A stretch of DNA of 64,000 bases. It comes from Parelaphostrongylus tenuis. Taxonomy: Eukaryota; Nematoda; Chromadorea; Rhabditida; Metastrongylidae. The notes beneath the pieces were generated by a model. It was not told where the DNA came from. It did no database searches and saw only the letters and a program-made list of their open reading frames with translations. A program made the position numbers and the translations under genes. The stretch covers positions 62,001 through 126,000 of the forward strand of contig JAHQIW010003950.1 in assembly GCA_019055375.1 (NCBI GenBank), given 5' to 3'. Positions within the stretch are counted from its first letter, which is position 1, and each line of letters opens with the position of its first letter. Positions 35,001-45,400 of this stretch are shown one piece after another.

Positions 35001-37586
35001 TCTATGCCCGTATAGAAGAACACCTAGTTGACGGGCGTCTTAATAGACAGAACACCTCGCTAGGAATGCAAAGAATACAGAAACACGACGGAGTTGGTTT
35101 TGAGATCGAAGTACACCATCCTTACGCTTGAACAGAAAACATCAGCGCGAAATTTTGGAAGCACTTTGGATTGACACCACCAATTCAACTATAAACCGCA
35201 GGAAGGAATGCTTCGTTGTCACTCGTGATTTAGGTCAGTATGTAAAACTGTTGTTTTGATAGGTAGGGTGCATTGCGAGCCTATGTGATCTCCTTCCGGT
35301 GATTTCCACTTAAATCATTCAGTGGAACACATATAAAAAGCGGTGAATATGTTGAGAGTTGATTTTGTGCTTAATGCGATTGAAATCTAAGTCTGGGTGA
35401 TTTTTTCTAAAGAAGTAATGGAGGTGTTTGACTGGTTGCATTGCAGACAATTTGACCTTTGCAGGCTTTAAAGAAGGCAAACTGCCGAAACGTCAGCCGT
35501 CAAATAAAGATTAATGTATCATCGTATGTATCTGTTTGGCTCAAAGAAGAAAATCAAAAGTTATAATAAAGCATGCCGAGGTTAACAGACAGTCGGTCTT
35601 GAGAAATTAGTCTTTTTCCTAATTTTAATAGTTACTAACTATTAAAGTGAGAGTTTATCGAGAGAACGGGACGTCGTGATTGAGTCGTTGTGATACTCGA
35701 CGCGACGCGCGCGGGCTAAACCCCACCCCAACACTCTAACACTCTCCGTCATTGAGCACGGAACGCTCTGTGGAACGCCAAGGCCTGGCTATCCTCGAGA
35801 TTGCCAGGAGGCTAGTTCAACCAGTGTTCTACGACGTTCAAGAAGAAGACGAAAAAACGAATTGAATGCTAGAGGTGCTGGGATCCGCACAACAGTGAAA
35901 AAGAGACACTGTGAAAATTAATCAATGAAGTGCCAAAAATGCGAAAGCAGTCTTTTCGTGGCCACTCACTTTTCACGCAAAATGCTTATTACCTGTGCCT
36001 ACTATCTACAGTATTTGCAATTGAACCCAAAGTAAGCTGACTTATGAACATCGTTGGAGTTCTTCAAAATCCTTTAATGTATAGTTTCAGGTTTTACGGC
36101 ATACTCCACAAGAATACATGGCCAACATTATATTGTATATTGACACACTTGAATACAATTCTATACCGGACTATGATCACATAGCAGCAAATCTTGAAGC
36201 CGCCATGCAGGTTCGTATCCTTTCAAAGCTCTTGGGGAAAGAAGCAGAGACACACAGATCGCTAACTCAGTCCCATTGGTTAAGAAACCTCTGTGGTCGT
36301 GTCTAGTTTACGATGCCGTCAAATAGCCTTTGACGTACAAAGTGTCGCAGCCAATTGAGATTGTGACTTTTACATGCATGTACCACGATGATGATCCTAT
36401 GCGCAGTCAGATATCCTCAATGACATGGCTTGTTTGTATGGTAGTCATTGGCTTTGGTCAACTAAACAATGTGCTAAGATAGTGCTTTGCTCCCTTCTTG
36501 AGAGGAGTAAGGCAAACAAAGGATTTTGATGTCTTTAAAAAGCTATCCAAACTTATTATTCTGCCCGTCGCAAAGTCCTCAGCCAGGATAGTTTCTGTGC
36601 TACTAGTTGGGTAAAAATTTCTGAGAAAATGCTTATAACTCTTTTGCGGGTCGGCCATTTTTTGAATTTCTGGACTCATTTGAAAGCTCGTCTTCTCCCA
36701 CGTTGATCGGTATATAATGCATCGACTTATTTCATGATGGAGTTTACAAGCGAGCAAATTATTTTGTTGATGATGTACGAATGGCTGTTGGGTTCAAATG
36801 CAACAGTGACAAGTGAACGCAGCAATCTTGAATCTTGCATCAATCCAAACTATCTTCACCTTCATCTCTGAACCACTTGTACACCGTACTTTTGCCAACT
36901 GTGTCTTCACTTCGAGCCAGACTGATGCGTTCACTTGCCACCGTTGCATTAGAACTCAACAGCCATTCGTTCATCATCAGCAGCCTAATTTGCTCGCTTG
37001 TCAACTCCATCTTGAAATAAGTAGATAAATTATATACCAATCAACGCGGGAGAAGACGGGATTTCAAATGAGCTTAAAACATTGAAGTGGCCCACACCCA
37101 GAGAAGTTATAAGCATTTTCTCAGACCTTTTCCCCAACCTATTATAAAGATTCGCTCCGTAAGTGCTTGACCTTAAAGCACCAATGACCTTTTCTACCTT
37201 GATTGGTGGGCACTAAGGATTGAGCATTTCTGTTCGCAAATATTAGACTTGATGAACGGTCTTACTCGGAAACGAAGCTATCATTCTTACATGGAAGCCT
37301 AAAATCGATGAAAATTATTAGATGGTGAATTACAGTAATCAAATACTGTATACGTCTACAACTTTTCTCATATCTATTTTATAAAAAGCAATGCAAGAAA
37401 GTAAGTCAATAGTCATATATCTATGGTGACTTCTCAATAATGGGAAGAATATTTTGACCAGTCGAAGGATTCAACGAAAATCTTTAGGAGTATAATCTCA
37501 GCTATAGCGAGCCGCTTGACTGGGACGTGATGAATATATACAGAGGTCCACGTTATCAAAAAAATCTCGACTACGAGTACAAATAG
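29012..37586 (+). CDS. TTBK-like (CK1 superfamily) protein kinase, copy B
   Basis: Exons: 29012-29089, 29609-29719, 30131-30250, 30911-31024, 32555-32667, 32821-32908, 33187-33276, 34015-34080, 36091-36210, 37488-37586. All phases join into 332 aa with no stop. The glycine loop is GKGAFGAV (G32-V39). K54 in ELAMKCES is the ATP-contacting Lys, E68 the alpha-C Glu. The catalytic loop HRDIKPPNF has D148 and N153, and DFG is D171-G173. RGTTRYAS is the CK1-type substitute for APE. RKDDVEAWWYMVLEWM is the TTBK-like signature before the C-lobe helices. The tail past the kinase fold is short. It is probably a cytosolic Ser/Thr kinase. In C. elegans most members of this expanded family are sperm-enriched, so a male germline role is an inference. 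The start codon was chosen because copies A and C have the same 26-codon exon 1. The exon 7 acceptor (TTTGAG) is off-consensus. Confidence 0.85.
30650..30880. repeat. MITE family X insertion in intron 3 of copy B
   Basis: Phrases GATTGGCTAAGCCGAAAGG, GCCGAATCACGTGTATTG, ATGGCTCAAAAACAATTATC and GAGAAAAGACTCGAAAGG mark it as family X. The matching intron in copy A runs straight through (about 18,790) without it. It is a single arm, not the full palindrome. Confidence 0.55.
31440..31770. repeat. Foldback family Y copy (unit B)
   Basis: This is the counterpart of the element at 19,340-19,700 in unit A, at the same place in the intron between kinase exons 4 and 5. Shared phrases include GCTGCTAGAAGAAA and GAGGCCGCGTATCGTTCGCG. 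Confidence 0.45.
33590..33790 (-). repeat. tRNA-derived SINE (unit B)
   Basis: Counterpart of the SINE at 21,520-21,735. The minus-strand A-box GTGGCGCAGTGGTTAGAGG is closer to consensus here than in unit A. The B-box is damaged. Confidence 0.5.
34278..35552 (+). mobile_element. Penelope-like element with inverted terminal arms, in kinase intron 8 of copy B
   Basis: Arms at about 34,278-34,665 and 35,160-35,552 are inverted repeats of each other. Both carry the CTTTAAGCCAAACA/CTTTGAGCCAAACA tip and the AGCTGACTTTCGGC/GGCTGACGTTTCGGC phrase. Between them the plus strand reads ICPNGKDGDCMSVGTVYLIS and then CKVCSDEYFGETGRRSM. This is the GIY-YIG endonuclease of Penelope-like elements, with its Cys-rich approach. 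It is followed after a stop by RTPR- and LEQKTSARNFG-like remains of the C-terminus. The reverse transcriptase is missing. Copy A has no such element at the matching place (about 22,450), so it likely arrived after the duplication. Head-to-head terminal copies are known for this group. The element is dead. Confidence 0.7.
35665..35860 (+). repeat. tRNA-related SINE-like repeat (unit B)
   Basis: Counterpart of the repeat at 22,498 in unit A, starting GGACGTCGTGATTGAGTCG. The A-box is more decayed than in A. Confidence 0.4.
36600..37140. mobile_element. Mariner-derived snapback element (unit B)
   Basis: Same structure as 23,434-23,990. The minus-strand arm reads MELTSEQIRLLMMNEWLL and then KSTVYKWFRDEGEDS, a mariner transposase head. 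The plus-strand arm repeats the start. Presence in both units dates it before the duplication. Confidence 0.6.
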
Positions 37587-37725
37587 CGCCTGATTGAGTT
37601 GCTTTCGGTAATGCTTCCTACATTTTTTTATAGTGCACTGGTGGTAATTAACGGCAAACTCTAGCGTTTTCTGAGGACATCATCGCGCTAATTCCACTTA
37701 AATTGAAAAGCGAGGAAGGCGTTCA

Positions 37726-38019
37726 TAAAAGTAGTGTGTGAGTGTATGTGCGCATAGTGTGTGCAAGTATGTGTGTATGTGCATTATGTGTGTGTGCAAG
37801 CATGTGTGTGTATGAGCACTGTCATGTGTGAATGTGTGTGTGCATGAGTGCTGTATGTCTGTGTTGTGTGTGTGTGAATTAATGCTTGTATGTGTGTGCA
37901 TGTATTCATGTGGTATTCATGCATATATATGCAAGTATACATTTATATGTATATATATACATATATGTTAACATGCACATACATACAAATAGATATAGGT
38001 ATGCATATTTCTTCTATTC

Positions 38020-38060
<41 letters not shown>

Positions 38061-38358
38061 TATATTATAACATCATTGCGCGTATGTGTCGGCCAGTATG
38101 TAGCAGTCTATTTGTGCTGAGGTGTGTATATATATATACATATGTGTATCTGTACGTATCACCTGTCACCTGTATCACCTGTCGTCCCGTTGATCGTCGA
38201 ATGACTCGAGCGGGTACCAGCAACTCTTCCATTTTTCCCTATCGCGTGCAAGAGTAGCCCAGTGGGTCCTCCTTGCTCTAGGAATTCGCTGAGCATCATA
38301 TCTTTCTTCCATCGCTTTCGTGAATGCCAAAAAACAGTAACAAATCTGTACGTATATA

Positions 38359-38410
<52 letters not shown>
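37726..38410 (+). repeat. (TG)n/(TA)n microsatellite, unit B
   Basis: Expanded GTGTGTG array with ATGTGTGTGTGCA-like units, followed by pure TA runs near 38,025-38,066 and 38,368-38,408. It corresponds to the array downstream of kinase copy A but is longer and split by an RTE fragment. Confidence 0.85.
38160..38343 (-). mobile_element. 5'-truncated RTE 3'-end insertion with target-site duplication
   Basis: This 184-bp segment is the 3' end of the RTE family also seen at 46.84 and 56.28 kb. On the minus strand it encodes the end of the element protein (KAMEERYDAQRIPRARRTHW, then WYPLESFDDQR) and finishes in repeats of ACAGGTGATACAGGTGACAG. It is flanked by a perfect 12-bp duplication, ATCTGTACGTAT, at 38,148-38,159 and 38,344-38,355. 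The matching microsatellite in unit A has no insertion. Confidence 0.85.
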
Positions 38411-38412
<2 letters not shown>

Positions 38413-39229
38413 TTCGTATTTGTCTGGATTACTGCCCCACATTGTTCTTTTGGGTAACGTCGTACGCTTTCCCATAGTAGACGAACATTACAAACGTCTT
38501 CTATGAGACAGGTAACGCTGCTTGAATCACAAATACGCTTTCGTCGGAATATAAATAAATAATATAAATAATATATTCCTTTGTTGAAGGATCGAAAGAG
38601 AAGTCTGATGTCTGTGTTTTTCAGGATCATGCTCGACATCAACTTTAGCACATAATAAATACAAAGAACTGAATCTTCAACCATTTCTTAATTCTCTCGC
38701 CAACTGTTTATTGAAGCAGTCTTATCGAATTTCTGTCGAAAATCGCAATAAATATGATTGGTGTTGAAAAGAGAGACAGGCAAAGCGGATTAGTCCGTTG
38801 ACATTCTGGATCTGAGATGTCACAGTGATTTTTCATAACTCTTCAATCATATCACGTCAGTAGATTATTTTTCTATTCAAAGAGTGTTTTTTCCCTCGTG
38901 TTACACTACAGTGCACGAACAATATAACCATTCTTCTCAAACGCTTAGATCGAAGCAATTAATCTATTCACATTCAATTGTCACGTTCCGTTAGTATTCC
39001 CTCGTCCTCCCTTCCTCCCATTGTAATATTTAAGACGCTTTATTTCCTATTTTCACAGTGTTCTTCTTTTTATTTCGCTGTGTGGACTTCAGTACTTTTA
39101 GCATTCAATCGTTTTTCTCGTCTGCTTCTGAATGCCGTAGAATACTAGTTGAGCGCGTCTCCTTGCAATCTCAAGGATATCCTGGCTGTGGCATTCTAAA
39201 GGCGACTGTTGTTGGCTAACCGTTGGAGT

Positions 39230-39352
39230 GTGGGGGGCGAAGGGGAGGTGAGCATCAGCTCCTCAACGACCATCGCAACCACTCGGCCACGACGCCTCCC
39301 CCCCTCCCCCCTCCCCCCTCCATATATTATGGGAAAAAGAAATTTCCAAGTG
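39230..39352 (-). repeat. tRNA-related SINE-like insertion, unit B only
   Basis: On the minus strand it reads GGCGTCGTGGCCGAGTGG, an A-box of Leu/Ser tRNA type, then GTTGCGATGGTCGTTGAGG. A C-rich tract (CCCCCCCTCCCCCCTCCCCC on the plus strand) follows. Unit A (near 25,695) lacks it and runs from the GTTGGGGACGCCATATCATT phrase straight on. It is not a complete tRNA. Confidence 0.45.
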
Positions 39353-40107
39353 CATACCATCTCATTCTATTCACTTCAATCCTTGTTTTTGTGTAGTGTT
39401 TTTTACGTCATGCGGACGGCGCCGTTGAGGGAGCGGGTGCTATTCTTTGAATAGAATTTCGATCAAAACTGGCTGCCATATTCGCTTTAACCTTTTGGAA
39501 AAGTTGACGCTTTGGACCATTGGCATGATCTTTCAAATTACTCGGCACATATGTTATGTACAGTGATTGGATACACTCGATCCGTCGCGCATGGACAACT
39601 TTATTTCTTCCCGCTTACAACATAGAATAAAGTCTGTTTAGTCAAGGTTTTTTTCAAAGCCACTGTGATCGCAGTTGGTGCTTGTTTTGAAGTTTCATTC
39701 GAAACGCCATGATTAATCGCCAAATTACGTCTATTCAAGAAAATGACAGTCCTTATGATACTTTCTTGTCACGCAAAAGGTCTTTCCACTTTTGAGAAGA
39801 GGCGCCTATCTGGTGTGTGGCTCAAAACAGCTTATTAGAATAACATCTCTGCACTTATGTCCCGCAAGTGAACTTTCGAATATGGATGAGAAGTGGTAAA
39901 TAGCATCAAAAACGAGTTAGATAACTGATGCAGTTACATAAGAGAACCGTTCCGACTGGAATTACTTTGAATACAACTATCGCTCCAGTATACTGAATCA
40001 TGAAGGCCCACATTGCAAGAATGAGCGATTGTAGACGACCCAATCAAATCATTGAGGCTTTGATGAAGGCAAAGGTGAGACAGAATGTGAGTCTGGTAGG
40101 ATGCTTA

Positions 40108-42428
40108 TAAGCACTTTGTGTTAGCACATCAAGGAAAAAACATGGAAAAGGAGAATTTTAGGAGCAGGTATGAAGTACTTCTACGGTCTTACCATGGAGA
40201 TGTATGATTGAATGCATAACGACTCGCCTAATGATATTCAGCACTAAGTGAATATGACGGCATGCAAAATAGTGTGGAACCAAAAAAAAAACTTACAATA
40301 TTTGATACGATATAAAGTATTATGGTTCTCATCTGCCATGCGAAAGAAATCGGGCAAACAACTCCTTTCGCTGCACAAACACTTTTCATGCGGGTGATAA
40401 TAATTATTTGAAAACGTAAATCTCTGTAAACTGCTGTTTGTGTTCGATATTCTTCTGAACTTGTTTACAGCACTGTAGCATTCAAAGAAGAATTTGTTTG
40501 TTTTTGAAAAGGCCTAAAGACAGCGTCATAGCAGAAGGAAAGGTTTTGAGTTTCACACGCGTATATGTCTCTTAGGACAGAGCTCTTCCCTCGATATGTA
40601 AGTAGTCACTGATAGTGCACGTTTTGTTTGCTTCAACACTGCACTTGTTTTCAAGAAAGGCCGTTTCTGTGCAGCGTAGCAGTAAAAATGAAGTTGAGTT
40701 TCACGTATGCCGCGCGGCTAGTGTGTGTGCGTGGCCGTCAAACAATGCGCGACCAAGGTCCCGCTGGCGCGGCTCACATGTGTAGTGCTGTTTTCGTTAT
40801 TGAATTCAGGAATTTTCTTCGTTTTGAAAGCAATCGCAGCTTTTGAATGACTACTAACACTCCTGTGAAATGTTGTTGTCCGGCGGAGGAGTTCATTTTT
40901 TCATTTTCTCCCGGATAACTGAAAAGTACCAGAACATTTCTTGCTGCAGCATTATCTGTTATGAGGACGCAGTTCAAGAAGTGCAGATCAACATATCATC
41001 ACACCTTGCAATATAGGGAGCGAGAAGACTGATCTTCGGCATAAATTAGGTGCTCTTGATGTGAGTCATCTTTTATCCAAAGATGACAAGTATTAACGAA
41101 AACCTGGCACAAGTGGGAGCTAAACCCGCGATTCGCCACACCGGCGGAGTGCATGATAGCACTCCACCAGCCCTTGTTTTGCTAACTGTTATAGTTTACT
41201 TAGTGTCATGAAGGTGAGGACACCATTGTTGTGAAAACGCTTATGTTTTCATAACACTCAGCGATATGTTTAGAATTTCTAAGTGCTTACAAATAACATC
41301 AATATCGATTCTGTGTTCCATTCGATGTGGAGCAGCGTAACTTTTGTGCACATTGTCACACTCCCCTTCCGTGACACGGTGAAGTCCCCATAGAAGACCC
41401 CATATCTTTTTCTTAGTTTGCTAATGCAGATTTACTTGTTTCAACCATTGTTCGATCCCACATAGAACTAGTTGTTTAGAAAACAAAATTAAACTAAATT
41501 TTAGCTTAAGATCCGATCGAATTCCGTCAGCTTGTCCTGCGCGAATTATCGTAATCATATTGTGTGTAGGCGAAATTCATCTACAAGAGCATCTTCATTG
41601 GCGCTTTAGTTGTTGAAGTTAACCAACTGTTCACGCTCTTCCAATTTCGTCGAAAAATAAATGTAACATCATATAACCCCTAGAAACGAATAAATTTCTA
41701 GTTCATAGTTGAGATTTTCGATAGGATCTTTGAGGATGATGCACGACATCATTATCATGTCCAGCGTATCCGTGCACTGAAGTGTGGTTCATCTACAAAA
41801 TTCCCAGAAACTCGGTGACGACGACGACGACGGTTACGATGGCGACATAGACCGCACTGTGAGACAGACTATATCGCCAGAAAAGCGATGTTTACGTATG
41901 ACGTTGCTATTCATCATATGATAGAACACTGGCAGGCTTCACCATTATCAGCAATAGAATGCAATTAGATACGAACACATATGAATGGAAGTAGTAGTGA
42001 CAGTAGACGAGTATCGGTAGTATTAGTAGATAATATGCTCTTTTCAGGCCGTGAAGAAGGCAAGAGCGCAGGACGTCAGCTTTTAGAATCATTTGTATAA
42101 TATCTGGAAAACTTCGTTCTTCTTTTGCGAAAAGAAAAGCTTGTGAAATATTGCACACAAGGTTATTAGATGTTGGTCTCACTAATTATATATATGTTCA
42201 CTGTATTAATAGACTCTACAAGAGCATCTTTTATTATGCTGCAGAAACGTTACGTTGTACTACTGGTTTGCTTCCAACAAACTGTACAGTGGATTCGTTC
42301 GAGCAAAAAAAATCAATAAGCAATGCGCACCGACGAGTCCTGAAAATAAATAAAATTTATTCCTGTAGAGCTGACAAGCTCTATTGAAAAAAAATCTATA
42401 AACTTATAATGTGGTGTGAAATAATACC
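40108..42428. other. Region between unit B and kinase copy C; repeats only
   Basis: I see no gene. A foldback family Y copy lies near 40,440-40,860 (phrases AAAAGGCCTAAAGACAGCG and GTGCAGCGTAGCAG). A SINE-like piece with AGCTAAACCCGCGATTCG lies near 41,120. A short GAC repeat lies at 41,815-41,835. A GAAGAAGGCAAGAGCGCAGG segment near 42,052-42,071 resembles the tail phrase of the Penelope-like elements. Confidence 0.4.
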
Positions 42429-45400
42429 CTATGCCTTCCCCATGCTCTCACAGACATTCTTCTCATATTTTGGCCCTTTGTACTCGACCATGAGATCCCA
42501 GTCTGGAGGAGCTGTATAGTTCAGGTAATAAGCCTAAATTTGGAAAAAACGAATACAAATAGCATATGCTCTCTCTATGTATCATGATGCTTTTTTAGTT
42601 CTGAGGATAGGCAAATAACTGGATAGTGGGTTGAATGCGAAGAAGACACAGCTATACACTTGCTCTGAAAAGATTCATACGGCAATCGTCTTGCAAGACA
42701 TTCGCTTATTTTGTTTATGTGTCTTTAAATTCTTGCTTATTTGATTAAGGCTACGTGATAAGAGGATCACGATCTCCGCAGATTATTAACTGACTAAGGA
42801 CCATTTGGGCGTTTCGTTCCACACCGCGCGACGTCACATCTCTTCTGTTACTGTAATGGCGTCGTCGCGCCCCATGAGAAAGGTGGCGAATTTCGTGAGA
42901 AGGCAGACTACAGACAGCATGATGAATGGGTGGAGACAAACCTAGATGGTTCTGAGAAAGCATTTTCATCATGAAATCGTGAAATTTTATTGGAAAACTT
43001 TCTACGGAGATACTCTCAGCAAAGAGCACACCTATATTTTCTATATTTGATCTACATTTTTTATGTTTCTACTACAAAACTGCATTGCTAAATGATAACA
43101 TACGATAGTGATAATGAATATGCTTTCGATAGTGCTAATGATTACGAAAGTGATAATTAGTGCCACCCTTTTGAGCTGTCTGTGAGATCTGATGAGGGCA
43201 CTTACACAGTGCATTCCATTTAATGCATTGCATTGACCAACAGTCGAATTTGTAGCTGGTAAAATGAATCATACTTCCATTCGATAATGGCTGTGATAAT
43301 ACAAAATGGTAGTGTTATTGATATTGGCAGTGAAAGTGATAATGATTGATTGATTGACAGACTGTTAACTCAATACGTCCTCTCTCGGAGCCCGATGAGT
43401 CATTTATGAGAACAGTCAACCATTCAGATGAGTAGAAATAAGAGAATTAGCTGCTCAATTTCTAAACAACTATAAAAATGATGGCATCGCCTGGAAAATG
43501 TGACGATAGTAACACGTGGATCTTAAAGATACCCTTGGAAGATTATAAAAGATCTCTTTAGGGGTGACCATTTTCGCTACGCACGGCTTTTTGATGGCTT
43601 TTTGAAATTGAAATTATCTGTTCATAACTTTTCAAGCCTTTTAAGCCTACTCGAGAAAGACTTTGCCACGTCAAAGCTATTGCTGGATACTAAATCAATG
43701 CTAATCTTCACACAATGACAAACTACAGTGTGACTGGTCAGCAGAATGTCCCAGCAACTGGAGAAAATGTTGATAATATGACCGCATGCATATTGATCGC
43801 ACTTCTTACCTTTGCTGCTGTCTCCAGATTAGCTGCGATGTGATCATAATCCGGAATGGAACGGTACTCAAGTGTGTCTATATATAGGATAATGTTCGTC
43901 ATGTACTCCTCCGGTGTATTTTTCAGGAACTGAAAACAACAGAACAGTCTTTATTTATAAAAAAAATTATTAAAACGGAACTACCAACCGTCTCGTCGGT
44001 AGTTCCTTGTGGGTGGCGCCTAAATCTACGCCGCTGAGTATCTATTAGCTTCTCGACATCAAACGATAATTCACTCATGACTAGAATTTAGGAGTGAGAA
44101 GAACGTCACAGTACTTTGAAGAAGCCTTTACTCGATCGCTGTAGAATTATGAATGGTACGTTACATTTTAGCACGTTGATCCGCTCTCCAATTTATCCCG
44201 TAATTCTTTCAGCCGTTTGTACATGTATTAATGACTGACTTAAGCGAGTAGAGTTGGAGTGAGACTCAATTACCACATCAGCTGCAAGTTTATGGATTTG
44301 TTGAAAAAAGGTTTTTTTGTATATCAAAGCTCTAGCAGACCTTTACGTGGGAGACGACCGCCATCATATCCAAGTCGGATGAGCTATGAAAATTTCACAA
44401 AAAGCACTATGACGTAAAATCAAAGGCCAAGAAAAAGTCATAGATAAGTCAAATCAATCAGTTTGCCCGATAACGCTAAAGATACAATTAGGTTAGACGA
44501 CAACAAATTTTTGAGCCGACCTCATTTGCTGGATAGGAATTTCTTATAAGAGCGTTAGTATTTATTGAAATCCCGACTCTCTGACTAAAGAGCCACGTGG
44601 TCGGTTTTTCAAAACACTTTTATTTAGCGCTGTAAAATTCAAAATAAAGTTATGTTTCACATGACCACGTGTTGTTCTTTCTTATCACACTTATATTTTT
44701 TTATATTAGAATTTTTCTTCCTTAGAGTGCTAGTATTATTTCATAGCACACACCTCGAAGAAGTCAAAAATGCGTTTGAAAATTTTTGAAAAAGCTCTTT
44801 TGATTTCTGGTTTCCTTTGTTCTTTTGATTTGTGCTTCAAATCTTAGCGGACAGACCTCTTTCTTTAGACAATTAGTATTCATTCGATAGCATTTTGTTT
44901 TCCGATTCTATTGGCTTATTTTCTAGAAATGCGATCTAGCAAGGGAAATAAAATTGAGTTTTACATTTTCGGCAGGCTGTTCGCTGGCTATTCGATAAGA
45001 TGACGGTCGTGGCAGGAGCCGTGGCAGAAGCAGTGGCAGGGAGTGGAGCGAGGCGGGATGATCGATATATTGTTATTCAGCTGGAAATTTTTCCTCAAGT
45101 TTGAACGAAACCTTTGATAAAATAATTTACTAGTTACTACAAAGTTTCTCTACACCTTGATATGCTTTTCGGCTTCCAGTGAGTTATAACACGTCATGAA
45201 AATGAAGGCGAAGAGCGAGTGCAGAACAAAATTCTATTCTGGGTGATACAGCGTAATAAGGATGTGTTTTGAAAAATCAGCGACGTACAATCGTAGCCAG
45301 AGATCTACGCTTTCGGATGGTCACTAACACCCCTAAAAGTTCCTGTCCAGTGAATGAGATCGGCTTAATAACTTGGCTCCGTCTAAGAGAATTGTACCGG

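Larger units (their letters stand above)
28779..40107 (+). repeat. Tandem duplication unit B
   Basis: Second direct copy of the kinase unit, about 1.2 kb longer than unit A. Much of the extra length is a Penelope-like element, an RTE tail fragment, a family X element and a SINE-like insertion, partly offset by segments present only in A. Boundaries were set where similarity to unit A starts and stops by eye. Confidence 0.85.
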
